From Ascidiaceihabitans sp. (GTDB lineage Bacteria > Pseudomonadota > Alphaproteobacteria > Rhodobacterales > Rhodobacteraceae), in contig JAOKHV010000003.1 in NCBI GenBank assembly GCA_028248455.1, positions 47,751 to 111,750 of the forward strand: 64,000 nt of DNA, written 5' to 3'. Position numbers and translations under genes: made by a program. Below are positions 29,905 through 37,975 of this stretch, one piece after another; the first letter of the stretch is position 1, and each line of letters starts with the position of its first letter. Below the pieces are notes generated by a model. The model saw only the letters and a program-made list of their open reading frames with translations. It did no database searches and was not told the DNA's origin.

Positions 29905-30414
29905 ATGGTTGGTGCGCTGATCTGGGATGCAGCACTTTACGGAACTCTGACTCGCGCCCCGTTTGGGGACCTGGAAGAGGATGAATGGGACCGCGTTTTG
30001 TCGGTCAATGTGAAAGGTGTTTGGCAAATGACGCGTGCCGCTTCAGGTTCATTGAAGTCGTCAGGCAATGGATCAATCATCAACATCGCTTCGGCTACCG
30101 TTTTCTCAGGATCACCGCAATGGATGCACTACGTCGCCTCCAAAGGTGCAATCATCGCGATGACTCGCGTGATGGCGCGTGAGCTTGGCGGCGACAACGT
30201 GCGTGCGAACGTTATAGCGCCAGGCATTACATTGACTGAAGCGAGCTTAAATTTGATGGATGACGCAAAAACCTATGGTGCAAATCGTGCAGCCCTTCTA
30301 CGCAATGGTGAGGTGGATGATATTAGCGGCGGGGTGCTTTATCTTGCGTCAGACTTGTCCAAATACACGACCGGACAGACCTTGGTTATAGACGGCGGAA
30401 AGCAGTTTATCTAA
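29905..30414 (+). pseudogene. Short-chain dehydrogenase/reductase lacking its N-terminal half-domain
   Basis: The text resembles SDR enzymes from the NNAA motif onward (here LIWDAALYG), with NVKGVWQMTR, the catalytic Ser in INIASATV, and the YxxxK motif as YVASK, ending GQTLVIDGGKQFI. The first 80-90 residues with the NAD(P) glycine motif (TGxxxGxG) are missing; upstream sequence is the antisense of the truncated livG. It cannot bind cofactor normally and is best called a pseudogene. Confidence 0.75.
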
Positions 30415-31215
30415 TAGGTGCGTTACTATTTTACACGTTCACCAAAGTACTTTGTATAAAAGATAACTTTAATGTGATGGCGGTGCGTCTCAACCGCAAC
30501 AAGGCGGTAAGTGTTGTACTGACCATCCGTTTTGTGATCGATAGGAATGCGGTGACGGTAGGGGGGGCGCGCCAAACAGAATTTGCGTGCGTCGATGATG
30601 TAGTCATTGATGTTGACTGTACTGTGACGCTCAGATCCGCAGATCCTCGCTCAACGTGGCCGACCTTGACATCTCCGGTGACAAAAAGCCTTCTTTCAGT
30701 GGCTTAGCCTGCATGACAGTTTTAATCTATGGTTCAATGTCGCAACGCCATGACGCCTGTAAAAGCGGTATTGCCCAATAAACTTAGTCTTGAATAAGCG
30801 CTATGATAGTGGTTTTCTTAATCTATGCGGATGGTACATTATCGCAATAAGGATAGTTGGCGCTGATATTAAGCCTTTTCGGAAAGGGCGCTTTGGTGGG
30901 ACAGAGGGCTGGTTTCGACAGCAGACGCCTAGAATAACGCTTGATGCCGCTGACTCAAAAGTGCGTAAGTGCGCTTTTGTATTTTAGCCAGTATCTCTGC
31001 GTCAGTTCTCAACTTCCAACTAAAAAAGCCCCGTTTCCCTAATATCAGTATTTTGATGAAACATTGGGAAGCCGACAGCTGCGAATGTTGGCAAAATAAT
31101 GAACTCGTTTAGCGGCTTGCTTCAAAGGCTGAATGTGTGGGGGCGAACAAGAGGGTTGACGGCAGGGGTGTTTTTGGAAAAAGATTTACTACTCGGTAAA
31201 GGAAATTGACCAAAG
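30415..31215. other. Degenerate 0.8-kb region with gene remnants
   Basis: No intact gene is visible. On the minus strand, 30426-30654 has an open frame ending in FYTKYFGERVK with text such as ARPPYRHRIPIDHKTDG that looks like a genuine protein C-terminus. A neighbouring frame reads LFVTGDVKVGHVERGSADL before it, which suggests a frameshift. I do not recognise the family. Short plus-strand frames (30474-30707, 30790-30987) show no family features. Confidence 0.4.
31185..31200. promoter_or_regulatory. Weak candidate operator before the NicX-like operon
   Basis: TTTAC and GTAAA form an imperfect inverted repeat (6-nt spacer) just before the operon start. It could be the TetR-family regulator's site, but it is short and only the arms match. 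Confidence 0.2.
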
Positions 31216-32259
31216 ATGCAAAATCGGATTGAAGGCAAATGGCTTGCAGCGTTCCGACGTGTTTTCAAGTTGAACGGGATCAGGCAGGGCACGCGGGTGC
31301 TGGTTGTGTCCGAAACCCAATCGCGGCCCGTTTTGGTACAGCTATCCGAATTGGCGCTTTATGACTTGGGCGCTGAGACCTGCACGTTGTGTATGCCGAC
31401 GCCGGAACAGACTGCTCCCGTGCCTGTTAAAAGTACGGGAACGTCGCTAGCAATTCAAAATAACCCGTCCGCGATTGCCGCAATGAAGGCCAGCGAGGTA
31501 ATCGTTGATTGCACCGTCGAGGGGATGATTCACGCGCCCGAGTGGTCGTTGATCGAGGAGGCTGGCGCGCGTCTGTTGGTTGTCACGAACGAGCATCCCG
31601 AGATTTTGGAGCGGACTGAGCCTGCGGCTGATCTGGGACCGAAGGTGCAGCGCGGGGTCGCGATGTTGCAGAACGCTTCCGAGATGCGGGTGACATCGAA
31701 GGCGGGGACGGACCTGACGATTGATATACGTGACGCACCATGCGGAGGGACGCCTGGTTTTGGGACCACTCCCGGTGCGGTTGCACATTGGCCTGGTGGA
31801 TTGTGCCTCGCGTTTCCTGGGCCTGGTACGGTCAATGGCAAGATTGTCATGGATGTTGGAGACATGAACCTGACGTTCAAATCGTACTTGTCGTCTCAGA
31901 TAGTGTTCACTGTCGAGGATGATTTTATTACGGCAATTGAGGGGAGTGGCCTCGATGCCGAGTTATTCCGTCAATATATGGCGGAGTGGGAGGATCCACA
32001 GGCCTATGGGTTTAGCCATGTCGGGTGGGGGATGAACCCAAAAGCAAAGTGGGTCAGCGGGGCGCTTTATGACAAGGGCGATATGCAGGCGGTCGAGTTT
32101 CGCGCTTTTGCTGGCAACTTTTTGTGGTCCACGGGGGCAAACCAATATGCGGGGCGCTTCACTGAGGGACATTTCGATTTACCGATGCGGCACTGCACCA
32201 TTGCCTTGGACGGGCAGGTGGTCGTGAAAGAAGGCGTGTTGCAGGGAGAGCTAGCATGA
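31216..32259 (+). CDS. NicX-like 2,5-dihydroxypyridine 5,6-dioxygenase family protein (aminopeptidase T-like fold)
   Basis: The 347-residue protein resembles NicX of Pseudomonas nicotinic-acid catabolism along its length: RSKAGSD-like TSKAGTDL, VMDVGDMNLTFKSYL, FSHVGWGMNPKAKW, FAGNFLWSTGAN and the end region GHFDLPMRHCTIALD. In NicX the Fe(II) ligands include a histidine in the SH-GWG region and an H-x-D near the end; SHVGWG and GHFD fit. NicX opens 2,5-dihydroxypyridine to N-formylmaleamate. The true ring substrate here is unknown because other nic genes are absent. It opens a four-gene operon. Confidence 0.75.
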   Translation: MQNRIEGKWLAAFRRVFKLNGIRQGTRVLVVSETQSRPVLVQLSELALYDLGAETCTLCMPTPEQTAPVPVKSTGTSLAIQNNPSAIAAMKASEVIVDCTVEGMIHAPEWSLIEEAGARLLVVTNEHPEILERTEPAADLGPKVQRGVAMLQNASEMRVTSKAGTDLTIDIRDAPCGGTPGFGTTPGAVAHWPGGLCLAFPGPGTVNGKIVMDVGDMNLTFKSYLSSQIVFTVEDDFITAIEGSGLDAELFRQYMAEWEDPQAYGFSHVGWGMNPKAKWVSGALYDKGDMQAVEFRAFAGNFLWSTGANQYAGRFTEGHFDLPMRHCTIALDGQVVVKEGVLQGELA

Positions 32260-33566
32260 GCAGCTTTAGAGAATACTATGATATGGTGCGGGTTCGGCCC
32301 GAAGTAGCGGCGGTATTGCAACGTCTTAATGAGATGGGGCCAACGTTTGCTAAGCGCGCCAAAGCGATTGATGAGACAGCGACGTTTCCCGTCCAGAATT
32401 ACAAGGATTTGGCGGCGGAAGGGTTCCTGACTCTGACTGTGCCGGAGGAGTTTGGAGGGCATGGGTTCAGTCTTGGTGAGTATGCGATGGCGGGGGCTGA
32501 GATAGGTAAGTACTGTGGAGGGACGGCGTTGACGTTCAACATGCACAACTCCTCAATGATGTGGTCACGGTTCATGTATGAGATGCCGCATTTGAGCGAT
32601 GCCGAGCGCGCCGAATTTGCTCCCCTGCGGGAGCGTCAGTTTAGGCGCGCGGTGAAAGAGCAGGGGATTTATTCGCAACCCATTTCCGAGGCCGGCCAAA
32701 ACTGGACCAGCAAGCCCGCGCAGACGCAATGTCGTAGGGTTGAGGGTGGATGGCTGATCAACGGTTTCAAGAAGTTCGCATCGCTGGCGGGGTATTGCGA
32801 CTACTACTCAATTGTCTGCACAGAGGTGTTTGAGGGCACCGAGCCACGCCATGAGGACACGATGATCTTTGTGGTCCCTAAAGAGGCCGAGGGGCTGGAG
32901 GTCAAAGGCGTCTGGGACCCACTGGGAATGCGGGGGACCAACAGTCGCGATCTTATCCTGAAGGACGTGTTTGTTAGTGACGAAGACTTGATGATGCCAA
33001 AGGGGATCTTCATCAAAACACTGCCTTATTGGCCGCATATGATGGCAACTCTTTCGCCGACCTACATGGGTGTTGCGCAGGGAGCGTATGATTTTACGGT
33101 CTCGTATTTGCGAGGGGAGGTTGAGGGGCAACCGCCGGCGGATCGTCGAATGTTCACCACGAAACGGCTGGCGGTGGGGCAGATGTATTCCAAGCTGGCC
33201 GGCATGCGCGCACTGTGGTGGCAGGCGTTTATGGAGGCGAAACCGTTTCCCTCTCAGGCCGAAGTTGTACGGATGTACGCGGCGCAATACACTGTGATGG
33301 AGGGCGTGCAGGAGATTGCGGCTATGGCGATCCGTACCTGCGGGGGGCAATCAATGCTAAAGGATTTGCCGCTGGAACGGATGTACCGAGACAGTCGCTG
33401 CGGGGCGCTCATGCTGCCCTACACCTCTGAGATTATGGAGGATTATATTTCGGTCCTCGCGCTCTATGAGGGCGACGAGATCAATGCAGCACCAGGGGAC
33501 AGTGACGGGGCGCGTACCTCGATCTGGCGGGGGGACGCGGAGGTGCGGCCTCTGGCGGCGGAGTAA
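32256..33566 (+). CDS. Acyl-CoA dehydrogenase-fold flavoprotein
   Basis: The 436-residue protein has the ACAD order: N-terminal helices, the beta-barrel with FGGHGFSLGEYAM and KKFASLAGYCDYY, GMRGTNSRDL near residue 225, and a C-terminal helical domain with AIRTCGGQSMLKDLPLERMYRDSR. The last segment fits the flavin-binding C-terminal helix. It may be a true dehydrogenase or a group D monooxygenase, because the setting (a ring-cleaving dioxygenase homologue) suggests oxidation of a heterocycle. It overlaps the NicX-like gene by 4 nt. Confidence 0.8.
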   Translation: MSSFREYYDMVRVRPEVAAVLQRLNEMGPTFAKRAKAIDETATFPVQNYKDLAAEGFLTLTVPEEFGGHGFSLGEYAMAGAEIGKYCGGTALTFNMHNSSMMWSRFMYEMPHLSDAERAEFAPLRERQFRRAVKEQGIYSQPISEAGQNWTSKPAQTQCRRVEGGWLINGFKKFASLAGYCDYYSIVCTEVFEGTEPRHEDTMIFVVPKEAEGLEVKGVWDPLGMRGTNSRDLILKDVFVSDEDLMMPKGIFIKTLPYWPHMMATLSPTYMGVAQGAYDFTVSYLRGEVEGQPPADRRMFTTKRLAVGQMYSKLAGMRALWWQAFMEAKPFPSQAEVVRMYAAQYTVMEGVQEIAAMAIRTCGGQSMLKDLPLERMYRDSRCGALMLPYTSEIMEDYISVLALYEGDEINAAPGDSDGARTSIWRGDAEVRPLAAE

Positions 33567-33571
33567 GGCGT

Positions 33572-34846
33572 GTGGTGCAAAGAAGCGTTCATTGCACGCA
33601 GCATTTGACCGCTGAGGCGGATGTCGTCTGGGCGCATCTACGGGATTTCTGCGCCCCGTGGCATCCACTGATTGCAACGATGAAGGCCGAAGTTGGTGGG
33701 CGTGTGCGTGCCTTTACGGTGATGGGAGAAGACACGCTTTATCGCGAGCGTCTGGCGTGGTTTTCAGACACGGGGCGCAGCATGTCTTACATGCATCTTG
33801 AGGGGATAGAGGGCGCGCATCGGTATGAGGGCCGCTTGAGTGTGACCCCTGCTGATAAGGGCGGATGTGTGGTGTCGATGAGTGCCGAGATTGAGGCCAC
33901 AGCGGTGCGAGCAGAGGAGATTGCAAGCGGAACCGAGTTTGTGTTCGAGACGGGGTTGAAAGCCTTGACCGAAAGCGCGCTCAAAACGCTCTCCGTGACT
34001 AAGGCTGAAATGGTCGCCGCACCAGTCACGCACCGGATGATTGAAGATCTGCCGCGTTTGGCGATCAGCGAAACGGCTGACACTGGTGGTCCGCTGTGCC
34101 TGTTCCTGCATGGTATCGGCGGCAACCGCAGCAACTGGAACAATCAACTTGGCCTAGCAGGGGCTATTCTGCATTCGGCAGCGATGGACTTTCGCGGTTA
34201 TGGCGATAGCACCCTTGGTTCCGAGCAGACCCGCGTGGAAGACTACTGCGATGATATTCTGAGGGTTTGCGGGGTCTTGGGGGCGGATAAGCTGGTGTTG
34301 TGTGGGCTGTCTTACGGGTCTTGGATCGCGACCAGCTTTGCGCAACGGTACCCTAAGATGCTGGCAGGATTGGTGTTAGCGGGTGGATGCACCGGCATGT
34401 CGGAAGCTGGACCCGAGCAGCGGGATGGGTTCAGAGCCAGCCGCGAAGTGCCATTGGATGCGGGTCAAGCACCTGCCGATTTTGCGCAAACAGTCGTGAA
34501 TGCGATCGCGGGGCCGAAAGCCTCTGATGCGGCGCGGGCGGCACTGGTGGCGTCGATGGGAGCAATATCTGTGGCGACCTACCGTGATGCGTTGCAGTGC
34601 TTCACAAACCCGCCTGAACAGTTTGATTTTTCCAAATTGGAAATGCCTGTGTTGATAATGACAGGGGAATATGACCGTCTAGCCCCGCCAACCGAGATCG
34701 CAGCGGTTGCCGCGCGGATTTACGCCACAGTCAAAGCCCCTGACGTGCGATTTGAAATTATCAAAGGGGCGGGGCATGTGTGCAACCTTGAGGATGGATC
34801 GGCCTTTAATGCGCCCCTGTTCGAGTTCCTGAGGCGGCTGCGATGA
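33572..34846 (+). CDS. SRPBCC-alpha/beta hydrolase fusion protein
   Basis: The 424-residue protein has two modules. Residues 1-150 look like an SRPBCC/START-like domain (VHCTQHLTAEADVVWAHLRDF, SYMHLEGIEGAHRYEGRLSV). Residues 165-424 are an alpha/beta hydrolase with oxyanion text LHGIGGNRSNW, nucleophile elbow GLSYGS, acid in TGEYDRLAPP, and base in GAGHVCNLE. In nicotinate catabolism the step after NicX is an alpha/beta hydrolase (NicD, N-formylmaleamate deformylase), so the C-terminal half may play that role. The start is a GTG 3 codons after the ACAD stop. Confidence 0.75.
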   Translation: MVQRSVHCTQHLTAEADVVWAHLRDFCAPWHPLIATMKAEVGGRVRAFTVMGEDTLYRERLAWFSDTGRSMSYMHLEGIEGAHRYEGRLSVTPADKGGCVVSMSAEIEATAVRAEEIASGTEFVFETGLKALTESALKTLSVTKAEMVAAPVTHRMIEDLPRLAISETADTGGPLCLFLHGIGGNRSNWNNQLGLAGAILHSAAMDFRGYGDSTLGSEQTRVEDYCDDILRVCGVLGADKLVLCGLSYGSWIATSFAQRYPKMLAGLVLAGGCTGMSEAGPEQRDGFRASREVPLDAGQAPADFAQTVVNAIAGPKASDAARAALVASMGAISVATYRDALQCFTNPPEQFDFSKLEMPVLIMTGEYDRLAPPTEIAAVAARIYATVKAPDVRFEIIKGAGHVCNLEDGSAFNAPLFEFLRRLR

Positions 34847-35502
34847 GTGATCTGTCGCGGCGCGAATTGAATCGGATTGCGCGCGAAAAAACTTTGCTGG
34901 ATGCTGCTTTGGTTGTGTTTGCACGGGCGGGGTATTCGGGTGCATCTATGGACAGTGTGGCCGCTGAGGCGGGAATGACCAAGCCGACTTTGTACAAGTA
35001 TTTCGACAGCAAGAAGGCGTTGTTTACTGCCATGATGGAGGCGCGGCGGGATGATATGTTGTTGGCCTTTGATGACCCAACGCCCGCGATGATGGTACGC
35101 CAATTACATACCTTTGCTTGGGGCTATGCGAAGATTGTGATGCGGCCTGATATGCTATCTTTGGCACGCCTGATTATTGGCGAGACGCAACGCTTCCCCG
35201 AGATAGGTCGCGCTTACCAAGCTTCTGGCCCTGATTGGGTATTTGAGGGAATGGTCGAATATCTATCGGTTCTGCGCGATGCAGGGCGTTTGGTGTTTGA
35301 AGAGGCTGACTTGGCCGCGCAAGACCTTTGGGGATTGGTCCTTTCAGGGGTGCGAACGCGGGCACTTTATGAGCCTGAATGGGTACCAGAGACGGATGAA
35401 ATCTCCCGCGCTGTCAACAACGGATTACGGGTGTTTCTGCGGGCGTATTCTGCGGATGTAGAGGCTGATCTGGTTCAGTTAGAGACTGTTATCACGGCGT
35501 AG
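34843..35502 (+). CDS. TetR-family transcriptional regulator
   Basis: The 219-residue protein has an N-terminal TetR helix-turn-helix with FARAGYSGASMDSVAAEAGMTKPTLYKYF. The remainder is the ligand-binding domain. It overlaps the hydrolase stop by 4 nt and is thus the last gene of the operon, unlike most TetR regulators which are divergent. It probably responds to the pathway substrate (inference). Its end overlaps the convergent GntR gene by 11 nt. Confidence 0.88.
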   Translation: MSDLSRRELNRIAREKTLLDAALVVFARAGYSGASMDSVAAEAGMTKPTLYKYFDSKKALFTAMMEARRDDMLLAFDDPTPAMMVRQLHTFAWGYAKIVMRPDMLSLARLIIGETQRFPEIGRAYQASGPDWVFEGMVEYLSVLRDAGRLVFEEADLAAQDLWGLVLSGVRTRALYEPEWVPETDEISRAVNNGLRVFLRAYSADVEADLVQLETVITA

Positions 35503-36157
35503 CGCGTATGCCGTCGATGTGCAGTTCGAATCCGTCTTGAATGTGGAAAGTAAACTGTTCAAGTGCTTTAGTTTTGTCACCTGTGGCAATGGTGTCTACC
35601 AGCTCAAGGTGGTTTCCCAAGGACTTGGCCAGGTCAGCATTCTCAATGGCTGCAAAGAGGTGAAACGCCATGGCGCGCCCCCAAATCATGTCGAACATTT
35701 CTAGCAAAAACTTGTTGTCTGCGGCCACCATAAAGGCGCGGTGTATGGTGCGATTGGCGATGAAGTAATCTTTAGTGGAAGGGTTGGTCATCTGCTCTGT
35801 TTCGCAGATGAGAACGCGCAGTTTGGCGATCTCGCCCGGGTCATTGCGCACGGCAAGAATGCGGGCGGCCTGGCCTTCGATTGCGGCTCTTGCTTGGTAG
35901 AGTTCGCGGGTTTCTTCCTCACTGATTTTACTCAGGCGGAACCCACCCGAATTTGCCAGATGAAGCACGCCTTCTTTTTCGAGGCGCAGCAAGGCTTCGC
36001 GCACAGGGGTGCGAGAAATGTCGAGTTCGGCGGCCAGCTTTTCCTGAACGAGGCGGTCATCGGGACCAATCTCACGTGACATGATCGCACTGACGAGTTG
36101 GTCATAGACCTCGTCTGCCAAACGGCGTCTTTGGGTGGTGATACTTTGAAGTGCCAT
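35492..36157 (-). CDS. GntR-family regulator with FCD domain
   Basis: The 221-residue protein has an N-terminal winged helix (LADEVYDQLVSAIMSREIGPDDRL, RTPVREALLRLEKEGVLHL) and a C-terminal all-helical FCD domain with conserved histidines that often bind a metal and a carboxylate ligand. I start at 36157 because the upstream in-frame ATG would place coding sequence inside the operator. The gene is divergent from the glxBCD operon and likely represses it. Palindromes at 36180-36202 and 36239-36254, plus similar ones before other units, fit its regulon. Confidence 0.88.
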   Translation of the reverse strand: MALQSITTQRRRLADEVYDQLVSAIMSREIGPDDRLVQEKLAAELDISRTPVREALLRLEKEGVLHLANSGGFRLSKISEEETRELYQARAAIEGQAARILAVRNDPGEIAKLRVLICETEQMTNPSTKDYFIANRTIHRAFMVAADNKFLLEMFDMIWGRAMAFHLFAAIENADLAKSLGNHLELVDTIATGDKTKALEQFTFHIQDGFELHIDGIRATP

Positions 36158-36179
36158 TATGGATGCCTCAGCATTTGTA

Positions 36180-36202
36180 TTTTTGTACACAGTATACAAA
36201 AA
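36180..36202. promoter_or_regulatory. GntR operator candidate, site A
   Basis: A near-palindrome, TTTTTGTA followed by CACAG and TATACAAAAA, directly upstream of the GntR start. It shares the TATACA/TGTA core with the three other sites in this locus, so autoregulation is likely. Confidence 0.6.
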
Positions 36203-36238
36203 TGCAGGGAGTTAAAAGAGATGCTTGCCTCACACTGA

Positions 36239-36254
36239 ATACAGTATACAGTAT
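36239..36254. promoter_or_regulatory. GntR operator candidate, site B (glxB promoter)
   Basis: ATACAGTATACAGTAT, about 30 nt before the glxB start. It belongs to the same palindrome family as sites at 41311 and 48252. Confidence 0.65.
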
Positions 36255-36284
36255 CTGTTAAATGCTGTTGCAGGGAGAAGATTC

Positions 36285-37229
36285 ATGTGTGGAATTGCAG
36301 GGCGGATATTGAATGCCCCCGGTGCTGTAGGGCGCGATTTGGTGGCTTTGATGGATGCGCAAGAGCATCGTGGGGCGGATAGTACGGGGTTCGCGGTTTA
36401 TAGTACGCCATTGGACAAAGGGTATGTGCTGCGCGGAATGGGGTTTAGCAAGGTGCGGATTGACGCAGACCTTGAGACATTTCGTGCAACCCTGAAAGAG
36501 CATGGTGCTGACTTTACAAGCGAGCCAGCGATCGTGTCCGATACGTCCAAACATTACAGTTTCCGGATGGAGATCAGCGACCCAAAGAACCTGCAAGCTT
36601 GGGTGGCCGATGCGGATGAGTTGTCCGGCCATATCGAAATCCAGTCCTGTGGGCGCAGCCTTGAGATTATCAAAGATGTTGGTGGCGCAACGCAGGTCAG
36701 CGAAAAGCATAAGGTGCACGATATGATCGGCACCCACGGTCTAGGTCATGCGCGTTTGGCAACAGAATCAAGCGTGTTGCCTAACGCGAGCCACCCATTC
36801 TGGGCGCGTCCCTTTAGCGACGTCGCGATTGTGCATAACGGACAGATAACGGACTACTACACGCAACGTGACCGTCTGCGTCGCGAGGGCTATCGGTTTC
36901 TAACCGAGAACGACAGCGAGCTGATTGCTGTCTGGGTGTCGGATCAGATGAAGCAAGGCTTGAGCATGGAGCAGGCGCTCAAGAAATCGATCAATTCGAT
37001 TGATGGTGTGTTCACCTTCATGATCGCCACACCTGACGGGATTGGGTATGCCAAGGACCGTTTTGCGATGAAGCCATTGGTCGTGATCGAGCAGATGGGT
37101 GAATTGGCAGCAGCGACCGAAGAGCAGGCCGTACGCACCGTTTTTGCAGATGAGTGTGATGTGATTAATTACGATGGACCCAGCCAGTTCGGCATTTGGG
37201 GCGTCGGCAATCGGAGCATGGCGGCATGA
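36285..37229 (+). CDS. glxB: GlxB-type class II glutamine amidotransferase (N-methylglutamate synthase A-like)
   Basis: The protein starts MCGIAGRIL, so Cys2 becomes the N-terminal nucleophile of a class II amidotransferase; QEHRGADSTGF, GHARLATESS and FSDVAIVHNGQI follow as in GltB-type domains. I start at 36285 after CAGGGAGAAG, not at the upstream ATG. GlxB, GlxC and GlxD correspond to the three modules of glutamate synthase split into separate genes. Homologues form N-methylglutamate synthase in methylamine users. Here the substrate amine is unknown. Confidence 0.85.
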   Translation: MCGIAGRILNAPGAVGRDLVALMDAQEHRGADSTGFAVYSTPLDKGYVLRGMGFSKVRIDADLETFRATLKEHGADFTSEPAIVSDTSKHYSFRMEISDPKNLQAWVADADELSGHIEIQSCGRSLEIIKDVGGATQVSEKHKVHDMIGTHGLGHARLATESSVLPNASHPFWARPFSDVAIVHNGQITDYYTQRDRLRREGYRFLTENDSELIAVWVSDQMKQGLSMEQALKKSINSIDGVFTFMIATPDGIGYAKDRFAMKPLVVIEQMGELAAATEEQAVRTVFADECDVINYDGPSQFGIWGVGNRSMAA

Positions 37230-37918
37230 GCGAAATTGTTATAGAAGTGGGTAAACGCCACATCCGAGAAATCAATGAAGAGATTCAGGAAGCCTGCAAG
37301 ACTGGGAAGCCTATCCGCATCGTCAATACCCTAAGCCGTCACAACCTTGGGGTTGGTTTGCCAGATTGTGCGGACCTGACGTTTGAAGGGTCGGTCGGCT
37401 ATTATTGTGGGGGTTTGAACACAGGTTCCAAGCTGACGATCGAGCGCAACTGCGGTTGGGCTGTTGGTGAGGGTATGGCCAAGGGGCATATTACCGTTGG
37501 GGGTCGCGCAGGCATGTCCTGTGGGGCGGCGATGATTGGCGGGACTATCCATGTGAAAGGTGACACCGGACCACGGTGCGGCGTTGCCATGAAGGGTGGT
37601 AACATCGTGGTTGAGGGCAAGATCGGCTATCAATCAGGCTTTATGGCGCACTCGGGCAAAATTATTGCTTTGGGTGGTGCAGGAGAGTCCTGTGCGGATG
37701 CACTTTGGGAAGGCGAGGTCTGGGTTGCGGGTCCTGTCGAGAGCCTTGGCGTGGACGTGAATGTGATTGAACCCACCGCAGAAGAAGTCGCTGAAGTAGA
37801 TGCAATCCTAGAGCCTTTGGGCTTGGTGGATACTTCACGCGATTGGCGCAAAATGGTATCCGGGCAGCGACTTTGGTATTTTGAAGCGCGTGACGCAAGT
37901 GCGTGGTTGATGATTTAA
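37226..37918 (+). CDS. glxC: GlxC-type glutamate synthase beta-helix domain protein
   Basis: The 230-residue protein consists of Gly-rich repeats (GYYCGGLNTGS, GRAGMSCGAAMIGG, GDTGPRCGVAMKGG) typical of the C-terminal right-handed beta-helix of glutamate synthase. It has a structural role between the amidotransferase and FMN modules. It overlaps glxB in an ATGA and precedes glxD by 57 nt. I start at 37226; the longer reading from 37196 would be inside glxB. Confidence 0.85.
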   Translation: MSEIVIEVGKRHIREINEEIQEACKTGKPIRIVNTLSRHNLGVGLPDCADLTFEGSVGYYCGGLNTGSKLTIERNCGWAVGEGMAKGHITVGGRAGMSCGAAMIGGTIHVKGDTGPRCGVAMKGGNIVVEGKIGYQSGFMAHSGKIIALGGAGESCADALWEGEVWVAGPVESLGVDVNVIEPTAEEVAEVDAILEPLGLVDTSRDWRKMVSGQRLWYFEARDASAWLMI

Positions 37919-37975
37919 ACAGATGTTTCGGCATGTGGCAGGATGAACCCCGCCCTACGAAAAAGGACAAACAAG

